64,000 nt of DNA from Acanthosepion pharaonis. Its lineage: Eukaryota > Mollusca > Cephalopoda > Sepiida > Sepiidae. This document shows positions 35,001 to 47,100 of this stretch, piece by piece. A program made the translations under genes and the position numbers. Every line of letters starts with the position of its first letter. Positions within the stretch are counted from its first letter, which is position 1. The stretch spans positions 556,501-620,500 of the forward strand of contig CAHIKZ030000026.1 in the NCBI GenBank assembly GCA_903632075.3, written 5' to 3'. Under the pieces are notes generated by a model. The model worked only from the letters and a program-made list of their open reading frames with translations, was not told where the DNA came from and ran no database searches.

Positions 35001-38000
35001 AAGTGACAGCAGAAGAATTGAAGTCTTAAAAGGTAAGCTTAAATATTAATGCAATACTTAAAGGCAGTGATTAATTTTGAGTTCTTCTGTAGTTTATTGA
35101 TGCCTATTGCATCTACTCCCCACCCACCTATTGTGATGAAGGCCCAATCAAGAGCCCTTCCCAGAAGCTAGAATAAATGCTACCTGATAGGGCAGCTTTT
35201 AAGCTAGTACATATATATTCTAATCACTTTACCCCAAAAAGCCCAATTCTAAACAGGAAACAGGATAAACCTCTACTCCTGTTCAAGACTGGGGAGAAAT
35301 GTGAAATGGACCATATGCAAAGCTATCTGCTCCTATTGAGATAATAAAAAAAAAAAACCTCTACTCCTGTTCAAAAGGCTGGGGAGGAATGTGAACTGGA
35401 CGATAGGTGAACCTATCTACTCATATTGAGAGGACAAATGTAAATAAATAGTAAATAAAATTTCAGAGTTTAGGCGGAGATGTTAGAAGTATGGAGTTGA
35501 AGTAGAACTTAGAAGGAACTGTAAAAACAAGGGATAAACTTCTACTTCTGTTCAAAACTGCGGAGGAGTGTGAACCAGATAAGCAAACCTATTTTCTACT
35601 GTTATATTGTGTGAGTGCTAAATTCTCCAAGCCTTCTTTCTTCATTGTGTTCTAGAAATTTCATCTTTGTAATTCTAAGCACAAATGTTGTTTTCATTCC
35701 TATTATCTTTAAAACTTCCTTGTTGTACACATTTTCCAACACTATGCTAAACCCTCCAAGAGGCTTAACATTCATTCACTGTCCATTTTGTTCAATTGGG
35801 CATGTCTAAATGAAAGGTTGCTGCCTCAATATATGATGCTAAATAGAACAGATCTGTTAAATCAAAAGGAAAGAAAATGTCTGTCAGGCCTTCTGGTGAG
35901 TTTCTCTTGATGTCAAATAACTTTGTTGATCTTGGGTGGAAATGTGAACCATTGTCCATTTCAAATTGAAAATGACCAACAGTTGAAAGTACTCTGAATA
36001 TGACGCAATTTTGGCAAGTTCCTTTACTAATTTCCACCCGACGTTAAACAATTTTTTCAATAACGGGAGACACTCCCTCAAAAGACTAAACAGATATTCT
36101 GTGTCCATTCTCTTTAACATTTACCATGCTGCAGGTGAAAATTGTTGCTGTAGAATTCTCTCCCTTAGGGCACCTTTTGTCACCCGAGATGGTTGCTACA
36201 GAAATAAACGCTTGTCAACTGTTATTTCTGGTATTTGAATGAGGTTAAACTTCCATTTTCCAACGCCATTTTGAATTCTTCTGGACTCTACATGAGGTGT
36301 AACACCAATTAAGCCCACTTTAATTTTTTCGCGAGTTTTTGTAAACAAAAATGGACACATCAATATCCAACAAAGTCTTTATTCAGGAGTTTTTCTTTGA
36401 TTAGGACTCTGATAATGATTTTGAAGGCTTTACTCAAGTGGAAATTGATGGTGAAGTGGTTAAAGATGATAATCATGCTAGTGACATGGAGGAAAGCGAT
36501 GCTGACCACTAGTGGTTAGTATCATCCATGCCTAATTTTATGGAAGCTACTGGCCACCATCGATATACCTGATAGCCTTTCTGAAGGTGAATTACTTTCT
36601 CTATTTATAAATGATGAAATAATAACTTTATTCATCAACGAGAAAAATAAATATGAGTCAGGTGAAAGAAAGTGCAAACAAATGCTGGTGTCTTCTTGTA
36701 TGTAAACACGAGGAAACACATCACTTTTTTTGATGAAATGAAAGCCTTCTTAGCGATTTTGCTTCTTATTGCATCCCCAGAACTCCACAAGGAGTAATAA
36801 AATCAATTTTTTTTGTTTTCAACGTCAAAACATTACATCAAATTATTACTCCTTCATACTTTTATTAGTGAACAAAATTTAAAATCTATACACACAATAC
36901 AAGGAAAGTTATAACAATTTTAAAACAGTAGTATTCATGTTCATTCACCCTAAAAAAAAATGCATTGGCAGGGGAGATAACTCTAGAAAGAAATTAACAT
37001 GGTAAAGGTTAATAGAACATGTTTAAACAAAGACTGTCTAGATATTTTTAATTCTCTCTCATCTTTCAGTAATGGTATGGGATGACCTAAAAAAGAAGCA
37101 TGTTATTGAGTTAGAATTTTCTGCAGAAGTACGCAGTGTCCGGCTGAGAAGAGACAGGTAAGGCTATGGTAAAGTTTTCTCATTCTTCTATCTGATCTTA
37201 TTAGACATGAACTTACTCTTAGTAATACAAGAGGCATGGTCTTAATTAGGAAAAAGGCAAAATTTCTCTTGGTGAATTTGTACAATAGTCATTACAACCA
37301 GAAATAACCATTCTCAATTATTTTTCTTCTTTATATTACTATAGAACAGGGGGTGACCAAACTTGCTTAATGTACTTGCTTCATACAATAAGTTCAGATA
37401 TTTGAGAGCCACAAAACATGAACAAAATTTGAACACACGTTTTTTTGTTATGTACACATTTTGTTAGAAAATCTTTATATAAATATTAATGCATGTATGC
37501 AATATTATTTATTTATGTATGCAGTTTCTTAAACTTAATTTGTATTGGTTTCAGTAACCACAAAGTACACACGTGCACACACACACACACACACAAAATC
37601 TGACATCATTATAAAAGCAATTATCTTGAAAACTACTAAGCCCAGCTCAATGAAATTGAACAGTTTAGGTGTCGAACATAAGTGTTCAATATGTGCACCG
37701 CCTGTTGCAGAGTACACGTCAAGTCGGTAGTTAAGCTCTTGCCAAACACGTTGTAGCATGTCTCCGGTAACATTATCCAGTGCAGAAGTGTTTCTTTGCT
37801 TCAGTTCGTCAGTGCTAGCAGGAAGAGTGGGGGTACATAGACCAGTCCCTTCACATATCCCCATAAAAAGAAATCACATGGGGTCAGGTCTGGTGACCAC
37901 AGCGGCCATTTCATCAGAAAACTGTCTTTATCGCCACCATGCCTGATCCATCTCTCTGGCAGATTCTCATTGAGATAACAAAAATAACATATTAAATGTA

Positions 38001-38063
38001 AAATTTTGATCTGTTTCTATACATTTGTGAAAATTTGAAGTTATTTCAACAAGAATTATTGCG

Positions 38064-38110
<47 letters not shown>

Positions 38111-38254
38111 TTTATCATATAGACAAAAACAATTTACTCCCTACAAAGATGCAATTTTCTTTTGGTCCATTTCGATTGCACCTTGACTGGTGAAAACCAG
38201 AAATGGTTATGAACAATTCTGCTTGTAAGCAAGCCATATGTGTATGTGAAACGT

Positions 38255-38314
<60 letters not shown>

Positions 38315-39433
38315 GAGAGAGAGAGGCAGCAGATCATCATTTAAGCATATTTAATATATATCAAATGTTTTCAAAATCTTAACTGACAATTGTTTTAACT
38401 ATACTCGATGTATTTAATGCAGTAATTTACTATGGTAACTTCTAATAAAAAGGTGCAAATTTGCATATCAGTAACATAAAATTATATATGTACATGATGT
38501 GAATGTCTCTCCTTAATCCCCTTATCTATGACCTCATTTGTCTGATGTTCCTCTATAACTCTTGAAGACTAGAATTTTCTTGAATCTCTCTGCCTCTCAC
38601 CATTCCTTCCCACAGCACTAAAGAACAATGATCTAGCACTAAAATTAGGATTTATGAACATTAAATGTACATTTTAATCTAATGTGGTCTCAATTTATAC
38701 TCAGTAAATAATTATAAAGCTTGAAATTTTTCTTATTTGCCTTTTATATTTACTGTGAGGAAAAAGGGACCTCGGCTAACATATTTCCATGAGCTGCATA
38801 TTAAAGGAGCAATGAGCCGAATGTGGCTCACAAGCTGCAGTTTGGTCACCCCTGCTATAGAGTAATCACTTCAGATAATGAAAACATATATATAAATAAA
38901 TAAATAAGTGTTATGGCTTTTTTGTAGCCCTATGTTCCTGTGTCATAAATTGATGAATTTTTGTTCAAAAGTAATGAAAAATTAATTTGTTTGATTTCTT
39001 GAAAGAGGTGTCCCCCCCCCAAAAAAAAATCAATTTTACCATATATGCAATAAAGTTAAAAAAAAAAAATAAAAATATTTCAGAAGCTTTATTTTTCAAT
39101 TTGTTAATCATGTAATTGGATAGAACTTATGTATTATTAGTGCATTTAATAGTTTATAGTTATAGCATAACATAAAAAACTTACAAATAAACAAATACAA
39201 GTTCTAGAAGTTAACAGAAAGTCAGTATTACTATAGGATTTTAGAAATTTTGTGTTGGGGTGACATATTTTAAAATGAAACCCTTCATTCCTTTTTAACA
39301 AAAATTCATTGAATTATAACACAGGAAATCAATTATTTAACAGTCATAACCTTAATATGTATGTATGTGTGTATATATGTGTGTGTGTGTGTATGTGTAT
39401 ATGTGTGTATATGTATGTATATGCATGCATATA

Positions 39434-39475
<42 letters not shown>

Positions 39476-40738
39476 AAAGTTCAATCTTCAATCAGACCAG
39501 AAAATAGTAATATTAAAAAGTGCTCAATACAGGTGTGGGAAAAAAAAAAAAGTACAAAAATAAAATGTAGAGCTTTGTAAAAGAAAAAAATTTGAGATTT
39601 ATAATCTGAATTTTTTTTCTTTTTTTTTTCTATTCCATATACGGCTTTTGATTACACCCATCAGATTACAAATTTGAAAATTTTTTCTTTGCATTTTAAG
39701 AAAATATATCATCTGGGGCATATATGTTTGATCTTATGTATTGGGGGTATCAACTTAACAAAGAATCTCCCCTATTAAATTTTAAAAGAACAAAAAAAAA
39801 AAATTAGAGTACATTTAAAGTAAGAGGTTAGAAATGAAAAGATTTGAAGTTGATAAATTTCTCACTGAAATGCTGATGTGACTTTTCCATTTCTTCCAAG
39901 TGTTCAAATAGAATGGTCTATTATTTATGAAGTATTGGTATGGAGTAATGTACGTGCCAACTGAGGAACAAAGAAACAATATAATATATTTTAAGGTTCT
40001 AAAATGTTAAAAAATAAAATATAAAATTCTTGAATCTGAAATTTGAATTTTAGCAAGAAACGAGAGAAATTGAAAATTAGAAATGAAGGTTATAAGTAGA
40101 CTCTGTAAATTCTTTCTTGCAGGATTGTGGTTGTTCTTGACAACCTCATCAAGGTCTACACATTCACACAGAATCCACAGCAACTTCATGTCTTTGAAAC
40201 CTGCCATAATCCCAAAGGTTAGTACTTAGATTCATTCATTGGTGGCTGTCAATAATAAAAGAAATAAAAAAACATTTAATGTAATAAATTTTCTTTCCTT
40301 ATCAAAAACATTTTATTCCTTGATTCTTTCAAATTAGACCTATATCTATATATATATATATAATTTGAAAATTTTATTGGTGGTACAAAATTTTATAACC
40401 GCTATAAAGAGAACCCACTTTTTTTTTTAATAATACTCATGATTGACAAAATGGAAAAATAAAAAAACTGGCTAGCTAACTGATTTTGAACCTTGCTCAA
40501 CAGAGCTAAATGCAGATTGGGAAAAGGAAAAAAACTTTTTTAAAAATCAAAACCTCTTTGAGAGTACAAAATCCTTTTGCTTACAAAGCAAAGGTTGCAT
40601 GGATTGAATGTATATAGCCTCTAGCATATTTAAGTGGTAATTAGAATGTGACTTAAGATGGAAAAAGGTCCACACTGGAATTAGCAGCACAATTGTAGCA
40701 CCAATTGAGTTTGTTCAGTGAGAAAACACATATGTGTT

Positions 40739-40809
<71 letters not shown>

Positions 40810-41108
40810 CACACAACACATATGCCCCTAAACTTTAAGTTGAGCACTTTGGAAGAAAGGGAATTTGTCAGTGACCAATTAACTAAAAAGCTCTTCATTA
40901 TGAATTGTGCACTCTGGTAGCTGGTAATACTTATATCTTGTATATAAGGTGTTAAAATTCCCTTTCTCTGCTGTGTGAGCTGATGGCCTAAGGGTGAGAG
41001 TCTCTGACTCCTGTCAAATCAGTCGGGTTTTGATCCAGGTTTGAAGCAAGTGTATATCTCGCCACACTGATGAGCTGTGATACAGCAAAACAGTCTGTCT
41101 ATGGATGA

Positions 41109-41152
<44 letters not shown>

Positions 41153-44100
41153 CTCATTTCGCCACAAGCAAAGATAACAGTTGGCATTGCATTCAAATTT
41201 TTCAAGTGTGTAGTTGGCAGGGAAGCAAGAAATCTGAAGGGAGTTCTGTAGATGAGAAGTGCAAGAAAAGAAACATACAGTTGCATCTAGTTAGTTCAAC
41301 AGTAAAATGGTGAGACCTAGTTGACAATCTAGTAGTATGCTTAAATTCATGGTCTCTAAAAAAAAAAAAGAAAGTTTAATCAGAACAGTTGCCATGTCCC
41401 TGATTAAAACAAACCTGACCTGTAAAGATTTACTTTGTGTCACTCATTTAAATGAATAATTCTATTATCAAATGAAATCAAAACTCTAGTTAAATAGGCC
41501 TAAGGCTCTACCTAATGACCAATTCCACAATTTCACCTCTCACACTATACTCCAAAAGTGAATCAAGCTTGAAAATTCGTGGTATTGCATTATTTTAACA
41601 TGATTAACATTTTTCTTTCTTTAGAAATAAAAATTAGATCTCCTGTCAACCTTTGACACCAGTCATGGTGTCATACTCTGTCATACTCTATGACACCATG
41701 ATTAAATGAAAGCAGTTTTGTTTTTGGAGAAGTTAAAATTTACAAGACGTTCCTTGCTCCAGTCATAGAAGTTGATATGCCGCTAAACAAAAAACGAAGA
41801 AACAAGAGTTTTTAATATTTTTATCAATTCTCAAGAAAAAAATCAAAAATCCTAAAACTATTTTAGAGAATTTACAGAGCAAGAGCAAATGAAAGAAATG
41901 ACCAGGAAGATTTTCTTTTTTCTTCTTCTTCTTCTTTTTTCTTCTTTTTTCTTCTTCTTCTTCTTCTTTTTTCTTCTTCTTCTTCTTCTTCTTCTTTTTT
42001 CTTCTTCTTTTTTCTTCTTCTTCTTTTTTCTTCTTCTTCTTTTTTCTTCTTCTTTTTCTTCTTCTTTTTCTTCTTCTTTTTTCTTCTTCTTTTTTCTTCT
42101 TCTTTTTTCTTCTTCTTTTTCTTCTCATTTTCTTTTCTTCTTTCTTCTTCTTTTTCTTTTTCTTTTTCTTTTTTTTCTTTTTTTTTCTTTTTTCTTTTTT
42201 TCTTCTTTTTTCTTCTTTTTTCTTTTTTTTTCTTCTTTTTTCTTCTTTTTCTTCTTTCTTTCTTCTTTCTTTCTTCTTTCTTTCTTCTTTTTCTTCTTCT
42301 TTTTTCTTCTTTTTCTTCTTTTTCTTCTTCTTTTCTTTCTTCTTTTTTTTTTCTTTTTCTTTTTCTTTTTAGTTTTTTTCTTCTTCTTTTTCTTCTTTTT
42401 TCTTCTTTTTTCTTCTTCTTTTCTTCTTCTTTTTTCTTCTTTTTCTTCTTTTTCTTCTTTTCTTTTTCTTCTTCTTCTTTTTTTCTTCTTCTTTTTTTCT
42501 TCTTCTTTTTTTCTTCTTCTTTTTTTCTTCTTCTTTTTTTCTTCTTCTTTTTTTCTTCTTCTTTTTTTCTTCTTCTTTTTTCTTTTTTTTTTTTTCTTCT
42601 TTTTTCTTTTTTATTTTCTTTCTTTTTTTTTTCTTTTTTTTCTTTTTCTTTTTTTCTTCTTCTTCTTTTTCTTTTTTTTTTCTTTTTTTTTCTTTTTTCT
42701 TTTTTTTTTTTTTTTCTTTTTTCTTTCTTCTTTTTCTTTCTTCTTTTTTTTTCTTCTTTTTTCTTTTTCTTTTTCTTTCTTCTTTTTTCTTTCTTCTTTT
42801 TTCTTTCTTCTTTTTCTTTCTTCTTTTTCTTTCTTCTTTTTTCTTTCTTTTTCTTTTTTTTTCTTTTTTTTTTCTTTTTCTTTTTTTTCTTTCTTCTTTT
42901 TCTTTTTCTTTTTCTTTCTTCTTTTTCTTTCTTCTTTTTCTTTCTTCTTTTTCTTTCTTCTTTTTCTTTCTTCTTTTCTTTCTTCTTTTTCTTTCTTCTT
43001 TTTCTTTCTTCTTTTTTTTTTCTTCTTTTTCTTTCTTCTTTTTCTTTCTTCTTTTTCTTTCTTCTTTTTCTTTCTTCTTTTTTTTTCTTTTTTCTTTTTT
43101 TCTTTCTTCTTTTTCTTTCTTTTTTTCTTCTTTCTTTCTTCTTTTTCTTTCTTCTTTTTCTTTCTTCTTTTTTCTTTCTTCTTTTTCTTTCTTCTTTTTT
43201 CTTTCTTCTTTTTTCTTTCTTCTTTTTTCTTTCTTCTTTTTTCTTTCTTCTTTTTTCTTTCTTCTTTTTTCTTTCTTCTTTTTTCTTTCTTCTTTTTTCT
43301 TTCTTCTTTTTCTTTCTTCTTTTTTCTTTCTTCTTTTTCTTTCTTCTTTTCTTTCTTCTTTTCTTTCTTCTTTTTTCTTTCTTCTTCTTTCTTTCTTCTT
43401 TTTTCTTTCTTTTTTTTCTTTCTTTTTTTTCTTTCTTCTTTTTCTTTCTTCTTGTTTCTTTCTTCTTCTTTCTTTCTTCTTTTTCTTTCTTCTTTTTTCT
43501 TTTTTCTTTTTTCTTTCTTCTTTTTTCTTTTTTCTTTTCTTCTTTTTTTTTTCTTTCTTTTTTTCTTTCTTCTTTTTTCTTTCTTCTTTTTTTTTTTCTT
43601 TTTTCTTTCTTCTTTTTTCTTTCTTCTTTTTCTTTCTTCTTTTTCTTTCTTCTTTTTTTCTTCTTCTTTCTTTCTTCTTTTTCTTTTTCTTTTTTTCTTT
43701 TTTTCTTTTTTCTTTCTTTTTTTCTTTCTTCTTTTTCTTTCTTCTTTTTCTTTTTCTTTTTTTCTTTCTTCTTTTTTTCTTTTTCTTTTTTCTTTCTTTT
43801 TTCTTTTCTTTCTTCTTTTTTTTCTTTCTTTTTCTTTTTCTTTTCTTTCTTCTTTTTTTTTTTTTCTTCTTTTTTTTTTTTCTTTCTTCTTTTTTTTTCT
43901 TCTTTTTTCTTCTTTTTTTCTTTCTTCTTTTTTTTTTCTTTTTTTTTTTTTCTTCTTTTTTCTTTCTTTTTTTTTCTTTCTTCTTTTTTTTCTTTCTTCT
44001 TTTTTTTCTTTCTTCTTTTTTTTCTTTCTTCTTTTTTTTCTTTCTTCTTTTTTTTCTTTCTTCTTTTTTTTCTTTCTTCTTTTTTTTTTCTTCTTTAATT

Positions 44101-47100
44101 ATAATTTCAGTTACTCATAGTTGTGTTTATTTAAATTTTCTTCCCTTTTTTAAACATTATTAAGAATTTATGATTAAAAAATTTTTAGTTTTCATATTTA
44201 TTTCTATGTTTGCATTGCAGTTGGATCAAATTTTTATAAACTTGTAAATGTAAAATTATTCTTAAATAAACAATCAAATAAAATAGTGTTCAATTCTTTT
44301 GTTTGGTTTGTTTTACGGCATATCAATCAACCTCAATGGGTTATTTAATGCTGATGGATTTTTTTTTATTGCTGCTAATATTTTTTTCCTTCAAAAAAAT
44401 CTATTTCTGATAATATTTAATTTTTTTTTTTTTTTTTTTTTTTCCAAAAATGTATAGCTGATAATTTTTTTTTTTTTTTTAATTTTGGGATTTTTTTTTT
44501 CAAAAATTTATCGCTGGTAATAATTTTTTACATTTTCATAGTGTTTGACCCCAGTTTTGGGGCAGGGGTGTTAACTATTTACCCATAGCTAGGACCCTAA
44601 CAGGTGCTACCACCCTGGGTTAAGGTGGACCCAAGAACACCAGCAATTAAGAGGTGGTTCCCTACCCCTCAAAACCTTCAAAAGGTCTTGCTGTTGAATG
44701 TAGAGTATCATCATACCCAGCATTTTAAATCTTTTGTCCTCAGTTCTTGAGAAAAAAAAGAATACACAAATCCAGTTCCATGTGTTTGGATTTTATTAAA
44801 ATTCAAAAAATAGCTTTTTAAAACCATGAAAATTGCCAAGGTAATAGACAAAACAGTGTCAATAGAAAAACTGTCCTTTTGACATTGGTTATTTTTGCAG
44901 ATATGAATGTTAAACTTTGTCCAGTTTTCCTTCCCCAAGACTCAAAGTTTGCTCTGCTATTTAACCCATAACTTGAGGAAGATTAATTCATGCCTTTTCC
45001 AAGGGCATTAGTGCAAAGAGAATGAAACAGCCTTGACACAAGAGTTTCACTTTTCACACTTATAAGTTACACTGCCCACACATCTACAGTGTGTGATGGC
45101 TAAATTGCTGTCTAAATGACACAAAAATGAAAATAATGCTGACATCTCATTTTACCAACATTACATAAAATTATGTTGAAATACTAGAGTAAATTTATTC
45201 AATAAAATCACCATTAGCTTCAGTCTCAGGCTCCAAATGATTTTGAAATCACCTGCAACTCTTCTGGATAATCTCCTTATTTAAGTTAATGAATGCTGCC
45301 ATAACCCTTGCCTTCAGTTCATCTTTGGTGTTACAAGGAGTTTTGTTGGTCTCTCACTCAACTGTGCCCCGCACATGATAATTAAGGGGGGTTGCAGTCT
45401 GTGGTGCAGATGTAAGAGGTTGCTGAAATTGTCTGACAGCCATGACTGGGTTCTCCTGCTTGTGTGTCATGTTGCAGAGTCCTTTTGCCAGACATATGGT
45501 CTTCCAGTAGCCATCCACTTGACTTAAGGCAGCACTACCACCTAAAGGCACTTTATATAGGCCTCTGTGTTGAGTCTGAGGCCCTGTAGAAAGATGGAGG
45601 TATAACATCGCCATCACTAGTGATTACTCTAAACACCATGGTGTTAACTGGATATATCCTCCAACTCTTTCTGAATCCTCTGCACTGTCCTCAGATTGAC
45701 ATCCAAACACTCTGAAATGTTCGTATTGGAGCTTCCTGTGTGAATACCAAGCAGTACAGCATGCGGTTTCCAAATATTTGATGGTGTGTATTGCATCATG
45801 GTGCTCTTTCTCTCACAGACGGTGCCCAACTGACCCTACTATACTGTGCAGTTGACAAAAGCAATTTACATAAAATGGCACCAATTTAACCATCTCACCC
45901 TATATATTAGCCATAACAGACATTTTGTTAATGTGAAACATGAGCTTTTATTCTTTTATTCCATATTTTATTGACAGCTCGGGTAAAGTTGCTTTAAAAC
46001 GCAGCGAAAAATATCAAGATGAAAATTAAATACTAGTCAAGATCAATAATGATGGATGACAGTGCTTCGTCTTATAAAAAGAAAAAAAAAAATGAAGATG
46101 GAAATCAATCAGAATTAATATTTTGTCCAAAAAGAAAAACTGAATTTGAAACTGTAGAGAAGGCAATTGGGAAACCACTCTTCTCTTTCAAAAAACTATA
46201 GCAGAAAAGAAACTGTGTTTGGATGTCAATCTGAGGACAGTGCAGAGGATTCCGAAAGAGTTGGAGGATAAGAAACTATTCACATTTAAAAATTCAAAGA
46301 AAAAAAAAGAAATCTGTGGGGAGGTATGATTGCCCATATCCTGAAGGGACTTGGCTGTTCATAGATAAAGAAAATAAATTTGTGAAGAGCCAGGATTGCC
46401 CATGCCCTGAATGGACATGGCAGGAGAAGAAAAACCAAGTTGTTTTTGTTAACCCTCAGTGCCTTTCACCGTATAAACTCTTCCTGTGGCCTTTAAAGTT
46501 ACTAATTCTTTAATCTTAGTTGGAAGTCAGTCTGGAAGGACAACTATGAATTTGAAACTGTTTCACTATTTTCCCCAAGAAGTTATAGCATTTCACAGAT
46601 AATAAAGGAAAGGAATCGGTGGAGAGCCATTCCTGCCTATAATCCTGAAAGAGAAGAGCATTAAAAAAAAAATAATAAAAATAAAGTTGAAAGTAAATAG
46701 TAGTCAAAGATTCATAATAATGGTTGATAATAATCTACTTAATAAAAATGTAACACTGTAATTAATACTTCTAATATAAAGACAAATACAGTTCCTAGAG
46801 GGATTATGGAATGGTGTGATGAGTTTTAAGTTAGATTTGATCTTCTGTGAAGCTATCTAGTTCTTGTAGCTTAAAGATTAAAGCAGTTGTGTGTTTACCA
46901 AGTTTCCCTGTGCTGAAGTGAATGTGAGTAACAAGAGCTGATCTTTTCTGTACAGTCTTGCCCAATCTAATAATTCCCCTGAATTGAGTGCCTGGGTAAA
47001 TATGTATTATCTAAAAAAATTTTTTTTAAATCTATTCATTTTTACAGGTCTGTGTGTGATGTGTCCAAACAGTAATAACTCACTGCTGGCATTTCCAGGG

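Noticed and set aside
41889..44120. 743-codon open frame of almost only Phe, Leu and Ser
   Set aside because: It is a reading through the T/C tract; stop codons need purines, so the frame stays open by composition. The 121-codon minus frame at 41763-42128 is the same artefact.
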